Below are positions 35,676 through 42,074 of a DNA stretch of 42,074 nucleotides, in pieces. The position numbers were made by a program, and so were the translations under genes. The stretch lies in the NCBI GenBank assembly GCA_002423305.1, contig DIVI01000118.1, forward strand, positions 1 through 42,074, in the 5' to 3' direction. Below the pieces are notes generated by a model. That model was not told the DNA's origin and ran no database searches. It worked only from the letters and a program-made list of their open reading frames with translations. Every line of letters begins with the position of its first letter. Position 1 is the stretch's first letter. The DNA is from Methylococcus sp. UBA6136. GTDB taxonomy: Bacteria; Pseudomonadota; Gammaproteobacteria; Methylococcales; Methylococcaceae.

Positions 35676-36101
35676 ATGAACTTCCGCCCACGACACCGCG
35701 ACGAACCCGAACTCAACCTAATCCCCATGATCGACGTGCTCATCGTGCTGTTGATCTTTCTCCTGCTCACCACCACCTTCAGCCGCGAAGCACAGTTGCG
35801 CATCAGCCTGCCGGAAGCTCCAGGCACGGGTACGCAGACGGCTGGCCAAAACACCGGCCTTGAGATCGTCATCAGCCCGGAGGGCCAATACCGAATCAAT
35901 CAGCGCGAGCTTACAGACAACCAGCTGGAGACTGTCAAGCAAGCCCTGAAGGAAGCAGCCGGCGACAACCCCGACCCGCTGATCACCATCGACGCCGATC
36001 GCAACACGACCCATCAATCGGTCATCACTGTACTGGATGCCGCCGGACAGCTGGGTTATCAGCACATCAGCTTCGCCGCACAAAGCAGCCCCGGGCATTG
36101 A
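35676..36101 (+). CDS. exbD: ExbD/TolR-family protein
   Basis: A 141-residue single-pass protein. The membrane helix contains the conserved Asp of the family in NLIPMIDVLIVLLIFLL; the C-terminal domain is periplasmic (about 45-141). With ExbB it forms an energy-transducing complex; without tonB or tolA nearby the partner is unknown, though ExbBD upstream of lpxK is a common arrangement. Confidence 0.93.
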   Translation: MNFRPRHRDEPELNLIPMIDVLIVLLIFLLLTTTFSREAQLRISLPEAPGTGTQTAGQNTGLEIVISPEGQYRINQRELTDNQLETVKQALKEAAGDNPDPLITIDADRNTTHQSVITVLDAAGQLGYQHISFAAQSSPGH

Positions 36102-36106
36102 TCCCC

Positions 36107-37123
36107 GTGAACCTGAACCAATCCCTCCATTCATGGTTGCAACGCCAGTGGTATGAAACCCCTGCTCCCAGTCCTTTCCTGACGGGAGCGGAAAAACTCT
36201 TCATACAGGCCGTCAGGGCGCGACAAAACGCCTATCGACAGGGCCGCAAAAAGGTCGACCGGCTCCCCGTGCCGGTGATCGTCGTCGGCAACCTCACCGT
36301 GGGCGGCACCGGCAAAACGCCATTGACTCTATGGCTCGCCGACCTGCTTAAGCAGCATGGATATCGTCCCGCCATCATCAGTCGGGGCTATGGCGGAGAG
36401 AAGCAATCCCGCCCGCTGATCATCGGCCCGGAGACGAAACCCGAGGAAGCTGGCGACGAACCCGTCCTCATCGCACGCCGCAGTGGCTGCCCGGTCTGCA
36501 TCCATCCGCGACGAGCCGAAGCCGGACGAACCTTGCTGGCGGCTACTGACTGCGACATCCTCATAGCCGACGATGGCCTGCAACACTATGCGCTGGCCCG
36601 CGACATCGAGATTGCCGTGGTGGATGGAGTCCGCGGCTTCGGCAACGGTCACTGCCTCCCTGCCGGCCCGCTGCGCGAACCGCCCACACGCCTTGAAACC
36701 GTCGACTGGGTCATCTTATCCGGTACCGGCCCCGAGGACAGCATCGTCATGTCGCTGGCCGGCGACACCGCCGTCAACCTGGCCAACCCCGAGCAGCACC
36801 GTACCCTCGACCATTTCGCGGGAGAGAAGACGTATGCGATGGCGGGCATTGGCCACCCGCAACGGTTCTTTGACGATTTGCGACGGCGGGGACTTACCGT
36901 GGAAAGCCGCGCCTTTCCGGACCATCATGCTTACCGGCGCGAAGACCTCGCTTTCGCCGGTTCCAGCCAACTGTTCATGACAGAGAAGGACGCCGTCAAA
37001 TGCCGGCACTTCGCGAACCCGAATCATTGGTACATCCCAGTACAGGCCCAACTCCCCGACGCCTTTGGCGAGCAACTACTCACACAACTTAAGATAAAGA
37101 CTCATGGACAAAAAACTGCTTGA
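36107..37123 (+). CDS. lpxK: Tetraacyldisaccharide 4'-kinase
   Basis: A 338-residue lipid A biosynthetic kinase that phosphorylates the tetraacyl disaccharide. The P-loop is VGNLTVGGTGKTP and the downstream block SRGYGGE matches the family. The start is uncertain: GTG at 36107, or TTG at 36098 that overlaps the exbD stop (TTGA). Membrane-associated at the cytoplasmic face. It precedes ycaR, overlapping by 20 bases. Confidence 0.94.
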   Translation: MNLNQSLHSWLQRQWYETPAPSPFLTGAEKLFIQAVRARQNAYRQGRKKVDRLPVPVIVVGNLTVGGTGKTPLTLWLADLLKQHGYRPAIISRGYGGEKQSRPLIIGPETKPEEAGDEPVLIARRSGCPVCIHPRRAEAGRTLLAATDCDILIADDGLQHYALARDIEIAVVDGVRGFGNGHCLPAGPLREPPTRLETVDWVILSGTGPEDSIVMSLAGDTAVNLANPEQHRTLDHFAGEKTYAMAGIGHPQRFFDDLRRRGLTVESRAFPDHHAYRREDLAFAGSSQLFMTEKDAVKCRHFANPNHWYIPVQAQLPDAFGEQLLTQLKIKTHGQKTA

Positions 37124-37313
37124 AATTCTCGTCTGCCCGGTTTGCAAGAGCGATCTGATCTACAAAAAGGAAGAGCAGGAGCTCATCTGTAAGGCTGACC
37201 GGCTGGCCTATCCAATTCGCGATGGCATTCCCGTCATGCTGGAAGGCGAAGCTCGGCGAATCAGTCTGGAAGAATACGATGCCTTACCCAAGAAAACCCC
37301 ATTGGTTGAGTAA
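37104..37313 (+). CDS. ycaR: Trm112/UPF0434 family zinc-binding protein (YcaR-like)
   Basis: A 69-residue protein. A CPVC motif is followed by ELICKADRLAYPIRDGIPVMLEGEARR, the UPF0434 signature. The gene overlaps the lpxK 3' end. In many gammaproteobacteria the next gene is kdsB; here the next gene is unrelated. Confidence 0.92.
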   Translation: MDKKLLEILVCPVCKSDLIYKKEEQELICKADRLAYPIRDGIPVMLEGEARRISLEEYDALPKKTPLVE

Positions 37314-37462
37314 GTCCTTGTAAGCCCCCGAATCCGGGATGATGGAACTTCAGACAGACTGGGAGCTCCATAGATGGCGCTCCAAGCGGCATGAAGCATT
37401 CTCGAGGCGCATGGCCCTGCCCACATGACCTATCCCTCGACACCCGGCTAACAAGACACGAT

Positions 37463-37771
37463 ATGAGCACTTTTGATAAACAGGATTACCTGACACTGCG
37501 TCGCTGGTTTTTCGATGAGCTTCGTAGCCGGGGCATTGATCACCGGAAGGAGACACTCAGCTATGACGCCAATACGGCCTACGATTACGCCTACTATCGG
37601 CTGCAAGCTGAAGCGAAGGAGGCATGGCTAAAACGATATGGGTACTCCCCCTCCGATGAAATGCTGGCTCGAGCTTTCTTCGACGCAGAAATCGAGCGAT
37701 TCACCCGCCATCATCATTGGCGGAAGCCTCTAAATTGGCTCCGTAGGCGACTATCGCAACTAAACGGCTAA
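37463..37771 (+). CDS. Hypothetical protein
   Basis: A 102-residue soluble protein that I do not recognise. It is rich in aromatic and charged residues (YDANTAYDYAYYRLQAEAKEAW), with a His/Arg-rich C-terminal part (RHHHWRKPLNWLRRRL) and no signal peptide or membrane helix. The ATG at 37463 is chosen over an upstream one because the extra sequence looks non-coding. It sits where kdsB usually follows ycaR. Confidence 0.6.
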   Translation: MSTFDKQDYLTLRRWFFDELRSRGIDHRKETLSYDANTAYDYAYYRLQAEAKEAWLKRYGYSPSDEMLARAFFDAEIERFTRHHHWRKPLNWLRRRLSQLNG

Positions 37772-37833
37772 AGGGTGACACCAAAGGTTATCAATCCGAA
37801 GATTTGGGCAACGACAACCGGGAGGAAGAAGTG

Positions 37834-38391
37834 ATGAATTTGCTAACTGTTTTAGCCTTACTCATGGCCATGGGACCCTCCCTGACCAGCGCGGACTCCA
37901 GTGAGTGCCCTCCCCTACTCCAATATTCCGGCGCCCCTTTGCTGGGTGGAGGACCTGTCAATTTTTGTGAAGCCTACCGGGGGAAAGTAATCCTTGCCGT
38001 CAACACGGCGAGTCAGTGCGGCTACACCCCCCAGTTCAAGGGACTGGAATCTCTGTACCAAGAGTTCAAGAGCAAAGGATTCATGGTCCTCGGTTTTCCC
38101 TCGAACGACTTCAAACAGGAACACGAAGACCCGGGCCAAACGGCCAAGGTCTCCTTAAACGATTACGGCGTCACCTTTCCCATGTTCAGCAAGAGCGTCG
38201 TATCGGGTGACCAGGCCAATGGATTCTTCACGGAACTGACAAAACAGTCAGGCACCCGTCCACAATGGAATTTCCAGAAATACCTGATTGACCGAAAAGG
38301 CAAGGTACTCAAGGTTTTTCCCTCGAATGTCGAGCCTGACGATCTCCTGCTCAGACTGGCTATCGAAGCCGCATTGGCTGAAAAGCCCTGA
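37834..38391 (+). CDS. Glutathione peroxidase, exported
   Basis: A 185-residue glutathione peroxidase-family protein with a signal peptide (about 1-20, LLTVLALLMAMGPSLTSA). The peroxidatic residue is Cys62 in VNTASQCGYTPQF (Cys form, not selenocysteine), followed by LGFPSNDF and the WNFQKYLID block. It reduces peroxides, probably with thioredoxin-type donors, in the periplasm. GGAGG lies eight bases before ATG 37834. Confidence 0.92.
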   Translation: MNLLTVLALLMAMGPSLTSADSSECPPLLQYSGAPLLGGGPVNFCEAYRGKVILAVNTASQCGYTPQFKGLESLYQEFKSKGFMVLGFPSNDFKQEHEDPGQTAKVSLNDYGVTFPMFSKSVVSGDQANGFFTELTKQSGTRPQWNFQKYLIDRKGKVLKVFPSNVEPDDLLLRLAIEAALAEKP

Positions 38392-38492
38392 CCGGCAAAT
38401 ACCCGGCGAGCGTGTCGGGTTGACTATCCATCAGTACCCGATCTCCTTCAGCCACAAGCAACCACCACCCATCCACTAAAGCCGGGGTCAAC

Positions 38493-39647
38493 ATGTTCAT
38501 GCCCTTTTATCTGCCTTCAGACAAAGCCCCAAAAGTCATCATTGTCGGGGGAGGCTATGCGGGGTTATCGGCTTTGGTTGCATTGCGCGAACACTGCCGC
38601 GAAGCAGAAATCGTCGTAATCGACCCGCGGGACCAGCATCTAAAAGTCACTCACCTTCATGAGAGCTTTCGCCGTCCTTTGAGCGACTTCAGGGTTCCGT
38701 TTGATGTGCTCACCCAGCGATTTGACGCTCGTCACGTCCAAGCCTTACTTCCCTATGAAGAGGCTTCATTGAATCAATGGGCCAGTGATGGCTTTCTGGA
38801 AATCAACGGCGACTTCATCGAATTCGACTACCTGATCTGGGCGACCGGCACAGGCTCCAACCATCACAAAGCCATCGATCATTGTTTCGGGCTGGAGGAT
38901 TTTACCCGCACTGCGGGTCCGGAAATCCTTAACCGGGCGGTCGAGGGCAATATCGCTGAAGATGTCTGGCTCACCCTGGTGGGCTCCGGCGCAACCGGCA
39001 TTCAGTTCTTGTTTGAAATCTCCCACTACCTCAAACAACAAGGCTTGGGTTGGCGTTTGCGCCTGGTGGATGGCGCGGATGCACCCCTTTCGCAGTTCAA
39101 CCCAAAATTAGGGAAATACGTTGTCTCTCGCCTTGAGGACACAGGAATCGATTTTTTCCCTAATCACTACTTCAAGGCGCAAACGGCAGACCGCATTGAA
39201 ATCGAAAACAAGGAGACGGGGGAAATCAGCCAACTACCCTCAAAGGCCGCGTTTTTGTTCACGGGAATGCGTCCCGAACCTGTGATTGATACAAATGTTT
39301 TTGGGCAGGTTCGACTAGAAGGCAAAACCCTCCCCAAAATTTTTGCGGCCGGCGACTGCTCGCGTTTCAACAAACCCGGATCAAACTCACTCAGCGCCCA
39401 GACAGCGCTCCGCAAGGGACGACTGGTCGCACACAATGTGCTGAGGCATTCCAGCAAAGTGAAACTGCTGGAACCTTACATTCATCGCGATCTGGGTTAT
39501 GTGATCAGCATGGGTCCAAACGATGCGGTCGGCTGGCTTGGATTACCTCAAAACATTGTGGCCGGACAACCCGCCACGCTCATCAAGGAAATCGTCGAAG
39601 CACAATACGATCTCCTGTTAGCGGGGCTGGATACATTTGTCATTTGA
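38493..39647 (+). CDS. FAD-dependent NAD(P)H/quinone oxidoreductase (NDH-2/SQR-like)
   Basis: A 384-residue flavoprotein. FAD binding is shown by IIVGGGYAGLSALVAL near 16-31, an ATGTGS motif, a second Rossmann VGSGATG, and FAAGDCSRF near the C-terminus. This is the arrangement of type II NADH dehydrogenases, sulfide:quinone oxidoreductases and FSP1-like proteins. No CxxC disulfide and no C-terminal membrane helix are obvious. The electron donor and acceptor cannot be told from sequence. It precedes a START protein and a LOV protein. Confidence 0.85.
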   Translation: MFMPFYLPSDKAPKVIIVGGGYAGLSALVALREHCREAEIVVIDPRDQHLKVTHLHESFRRPLSDFRVPFDVLTQRFDARHVQALLPYEEASLNQWASDGFLEINGDFIEFDYLIWATGTGSNHHKAIDHCFGLEDFTRTAGPEILNRAVEGNIAEDVWLTLVGSGATGIQFLFEISHYLKQQGLGWRLRLVDGADAPLSQFNPKLGKYVVSRLEDTGIDFFPNHYFKAQTADRIEIENKETGEISQLPSKAAFLFTGMRPEPVIDTNVFGQVRLEGKTLPKIFAAGDCSRFNKPGSNSLSAQTALRKGRLVAHNVLRHSSKVKLLEPYIHRDLGYVISMGPNDAVGWLGLPQNIVAGQPATLIKEIVEAQYDLLLAGLDTFVI

Positions 39648-39700
39648 ACTGTCTGTTTCCTTGGTGCTGTCCCTATAACGTTCCAACGTGGAGTTAGATC

Positions 39701-40180
39701 ATGTTTTTTGGCTCGCCCAAGCCGGTCATAGGCAAAGCGTCCGGGCTCGTCCGACTTCCCCTGGAAGACGTGTACCAGTTCGTTGCCGAAGATTTCTTTG
39801 AAAATTACCCAAGGTGGTCCAGCGAGGTCATTGACCTGAAAAAACTATCCGATGGGCCGCTGAAAGTAGGCAGCCTGATGCGCCAAATTCGGGTCGATCA
39901 CGGGCGTAAGTCAGATTCCACCTTCAGGATCACTGATTTGCTGCCGGACAGCCGAATAGCCTTTGAGGGTGTTTCGAACAAATATCGATGCATCTATGAT
40001 TTCGAGGAGCCAAACGGTTCGTCCGCATTGACACGGGTCACGTTTACGTTCGAGTTCCCGGAACTGGAACCCATACTTCGTCCCTTTGAAAAGCTGGTTC
40101 GCGTGGCTGTCCAGGATGGTGCGGACAGAACCGTGAAAAACCTCAAGGGTCTGATCGAGCGCGAAGCCCCAAGCGCTTGA
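39701..40180 (+). CDS. SRPBCC (START-fold) family protein
   Basis: A 159-residue protein of the SRPBCC/polyketide cyclase superfamily, with a hydrophobic ligand cavity by fold. Segments VRLPLEDVYQFVAEDFFENYPRWSS and the C-terminal helix VQDGADRTVKNLKGLIEREA fit the family. GGAG lies 8 bases before the ATG. Ligand unknown. It directly precedes the LOV protein gene. Confidence 0.82.
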   Translation: MFFGSPKPVIGKASGLVRLPLEDVYQFVAEDFFENYPRWSSEVIDLKKLSDGPLKVGSLMRQIRVDHGRKSDSTFRITDLLPDSRIAFEGVSNKYRCIYDFEEPNGSSALTRVTFTFEFPELEPILRPFEKLVRVAVQDGADRTVKNLKGLIEREAPSA

Positions 40181-40231
40181 CGACTTCAGTTAAAGCCGAT
40201 TGCCATTATTTCGTCACAAGAGGTCAGGTCG

Positions 40232-40690
40232 ATGTTTTTTATTCCTGAAAAAGACCCTGGGATCATTCCCAACATGCTGTCCAAAATCCTTGATTCCTGC
40301 GTGAATGGCGTGACCCTGGCCGACCCAGACTTACCCGACATGCCGATTGTTTATGCCAACAAAGCCTTTGCGACCATGTCCGGGTACAGTCAGGAGGAGG
40401 TCGTGGGAAAGAACTGCCGATTCCTGCAGGGCGATGACCGTGATCAGGAGGCCCGAGCAGCGCTGCGGGAGGCCATTGATGCCTGCCAGCCCGTTGAGGT
40501 GACGTTGAGAAACTACCGTCAAAATGGCGAGCTGTTCTACAACCATCTGGCGATCACCCCACTGTTCGACCATGAAGGCAATCTGATTTATTACCTGGGC
40601 GTGCAATATGACGTAACCCAGCAAGTACAGGCGGAAGAGGAGATTAATCGCTTGAGCCAAGCATTGGAAGGCATGCCGAAGCTGGCCTGA
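40232..40690 (+). CDS. Short LOV-domain blue-light photoreceptor
   Basis: A 152-residue stand-alone LOV protein. The flavin-binding signature GKNCRFLQGDDRDQ (about 59-72) contains the photoactive Cys62; the other flavin-contact segments are NYRQNGELFYNHL and YYLGVQYDVT. A C-terminal helix (QQVQAEEEINRLSQALE) is probably a J-alpha/dimerisation helix. There is no kinase, GGDEF or DNA-binding output domain, so it is a short LOV like those of Pseudomonas putida. Confidence 0.93.
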   Translation: MFFIPEKDPGIIPNMLSKILDSCVNGVTLADPDLPDMPIVYANKAFATMSGYSQEEVVGKNCRFLQGDDRDQEARAALREAIDACQPVEVTLRNYRQNGELFYNHLAITPLFDHEGNLIYYLGVQYDVTQQVQAEEEINRLSQALEGMPKLA

Positions 40691-40741
40691 CCCAACTGCT
40701 TCGACCATCGAGATACTCAAATATCCAGGAGCCGCCAGCCC

Positions 40742-41182
40742 ATGCCAAATATATCCACCAGTGTTTGCGTAACACATTCGCCCATGGAAATGTTCAATTT
40801 GGTGAACGATGTACGGGCCTACCCCAGCTATATTCCCATGTGCAGCGAGGTAAAGCTTCTCGAGGAATCGCCGGGCAAGCTCAAGGCCACCATCACCATT
40901 GCGAAATCCAAAGTGAAATTGTCCTTTACGACAGAGAACACCATGGAGCCGGGAAAATTCATTCGCATGCGACTCGTCGATGGCCCTTTCAAGAAACTGA
41001 ACGGTATCTGGCGATTTGAGCCGAGTGGAGACGGCGGTTGTACCGCCACATTCAGCCTGGATTTCGAGTTTGCCAATGGTCTTCTCAGCATGGCGTTTGG
41101 GGGTCTATTCAAGGAGGTGACTGGATCCATGGTCGAAGCCTTTTGCCGGCAAGCCTCCCGCAAATACGGATCTCCCGCATGA
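40742..41182 (+). CDS. RatA/COQ10-like START-domain protein
   Basis: A 146-residue protein of the RatA/Coq10 group of START-fold proteins: VNDVRAYPSYIPMCSEVKLLE, KLSFTTENTMEPGKFIRMRLVDGPFKKLNGIWRF and the C-terminal FEFANGLLSMAFGGLF. Coq10 relatives bind quinones or polyisoprenoids; RatA is named for a toxin-like effect on ribosomes. AGGAG lies ten bases before the ATG. Unlike the usual locus next to smpB, it lies after the LOV gene. Confidence 0.87.
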   Translation: MPNISTSVCVTHSPMEMFNLVNDVRAYPSYIPMCSEVKLLEESPGKLKATITIAKSKVKLSFTTENTMEPGKFIRMRLVDGPFKKLNGIWRFEPSGDGGCTATFSLDFEFANGLLSMAFGGLFKEVTGSMVEAFCRQASRKYGSPA

Positions 41183-41401
41183 GCCGCTCAGTCTGTTCGG
41201 ATACGAATTTCCTTCAAAACCAGGATTCAATCGAGGTCATTAACACCCCAAGGTTGGGCCACCATCTCCCGCTAATACATCCCGAACTTTCCTCACAAAG
41301 GGTGGGTCTGAAAGGCCACCGTGTCATGACCGTTACCGTTAAGCTTGGTGAAATCGAGCACATGGGTAATGGTCAACGAAGTGAGATTTCAGGGGGCATC
41401 C
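41183..41401. other. Leader region of the desaturase-like gene with an inverted repeat
   Basis: 219 bases between the RatA-like and desaturase-like genes. It contains TGACCGTTACC (41327-41337) and GGTAATGGTCA (41365-41375), an 11-base inverted repeat with one G-U-type mismatch, just upstream of the AGGGGG ribosome site. A plus-strand frame crossing from the RatA-like gene is a shadow. Confidence 0.5.
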
Positions 41402-42074
41402 ATGGTCACCGATAGACTTGCGGCAGTCGTAAGCAACACTTTCATTTTTATTTCGTTAGTTGCCTTCTTCTTTCTTCTTTACGCCGAAAAAAAACATCCA
41501 TACCGGAAATTCGACAAGTCGACGACCAAGGAGTCTGTACTCACCAACCTCTCGGCGTTTTTTTTCAACAACGTTGTTCTGACCCTGATTCGGGCCACAT
41601 CCCTCTTCTTTGTGGCTCAACAGTTTGCAGGCTACGGGTTGCTCAACGGAATGGCGGAAGGGCCGTTTCGATGGCTGGTCACCTTCCTGCTTTATGATCT
41701 GGCCATCTACGCCTGGCATGTACTGAACCATCACAACGAATTTTTTTGGCGCTTCCACAAGGTTCATCACAGCGACAAATCCTATAACGTGACGACCGGA
41801 TTCCGGTTTCATGTGTTTGATCTTCTGATCGAAATCCCCTTCAAATGTCTTTTCGTCATTCTGATTGGCGTCGATGCCCACATTGTCCTAGCCATGGAGG
41901 CCATACAGTTGGTGTTTATCCTGTTTCATCACGCCAATGTGAAAATCCCCAAAGAGGACACCTTGTCCAACTGGATCATCACACCCTCGCTCCACCGAAC
42001 CCATCATTCAGCGCTGCGCAAAGAACATGACAGCAACTACGGCATCGTTCTGGCATTTTGGGACAGGCTTTTTG
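41402..42074 (+). CDS. Sterol desaturase/fatty acid hydroxylase family membrane protein (3' end cut)
   Basis: 224 codons are seen before the window edge. It has the eight-histidine motifs of membrane di-iron oxygenases: HVLNHH, HKVHHSD, FHHAN and HRTHHS, with several hydrophobic helices (about 10-27, 50-75, 95-110, 155-190). The substrate (carotenoid, sterol, fatty acid or other lipid) cannot be told. AGGGGG lies six bases before ATG 41402. Confidence 0.9.
   Translation, partial: MVTDRLAAVVSNTFIFISLVAFFFLLYAEKKHPYRKFDKSTTKESVLTNLSAFFFNNVVLTLIRATSLFFVAQQFAGYGLLNGMAEGPFRWLVTFLLYDLAIYAWHVLNHHNEFFWRFHKVHHSDKSYNVTTGFRFHVFDLLIEIPFKCLFVILIGVDAHIVLAMEAIQLVFILFHHANVKIPKEDTLSNWIITPSLHRTHHSALRKEHDSNYGIVLAFWDRLF

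Noticed and set aside
37350..37375. Hairpin GGAGC/GCTCC after ycaR as terminator
   Set aside because: The loop is long and there is no U tract after it.
41038..41415. Plus-strand open frame after the RatA-like gene
   Set aside because: Most of it overlaps the RatA-like gene in another frame; no ribosome site.
1..42074. tRNA, rRNA, CRISPR arrays, insertion sequences, prophage
   Set aside because: No cloverleaf-like T-loop sequence, no direct repeat array, no transposase or integrase other than XerC, and no phage genes were seen.

Overview
The window is chromosomal DNA from a gammaproteobacterium with a moderately high GC content. This rests on gene order: rpoE-rseA-mucB(rseB)-rseC-mucD/degQ-lepA-lepB-DUF4845-rnc-era-recO-pdxJ, the lptM-lysA-dapF-DUF484-xerC block, and exbB-exbD-lpxK-ycaR are all arrangements typical of that class. 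The genus cannot be fixed from the sequence; a free-living, possibly halophilic, sulfur- or methyl-metabolising lineage is a guess only. No rRNA, tRNA, CRISPR array, insertion sequence or prophage was recognised. Almost every gene is intact; only the two edge genes are cut.

Layout. (1) Positions 1-17960, all on the minus strand, read from high to low coordinates: the sigma-E envelope stress module (rpoE, rseA, mucB, rseC, mucD-type protease), then translation, export and RNA-processing housekeeping genes (lepA, lepB, DUF4845, rnc, era, recO, pdxJ). An unknown two-helix membrane protein, dusA and folE follow, then a cell-envelope tail: mrcB, an SDR oxidoreductase, a GT4 glycosyltransferase and an O-antigen ligase-like protein cut by the window edge. 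Many junctions overlap by 1-8 nt (ATGA, TTGA, TGATG). (2) 18219-23407, minus: glycogen phosphorylase and the nitrogen two-component pair ntrB-ntrC, with an NtrC-box-like sequence upstream. (3) 23525-25533, minus: a compact three-gene RiPP metallophore operon of the HvfABC/bufferin type (Cys-containing exported precursor, MNIO/DUF692 enzyme, DUF2063 partner) closed by a rho-independent terminator. (4) 25881-28944: a small zinc-ribbon membrane protein, orn (minus), an M48 protease and rsgA, then a bidirectional terminator. (5) 29017-34858, minus: DUF2333, xerC, DUF484, dapF, lysA, lptM and an isolated formaldehyde-activating-enzyme homologue. (6) 35051-end, plus: exbB, exbD, lpxK and ycaR, after which the usual kdsB is absent. 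An accessory set follows: a hypothetical protein, an exported glutathione peroxidase, an NDH-2/SQR-like flavoprotein, a START-domain protein, a short LOV blue-light receptor, a RatA/COQ10-like START protein and a sterol desaturase-type membrane di-iron enzyme cut by the edge.

The most interesting parts are the minimal HvfABC operon without its usual DoxX gene, the Fae homologue that appears to lack the family's catalytic histidine, and the LOV/START/flavoprotein/desaturase group, which suggests light- or redox-linked membrane or quinone biology. All functional claims are from reading motifs and gene order; no database search was run.
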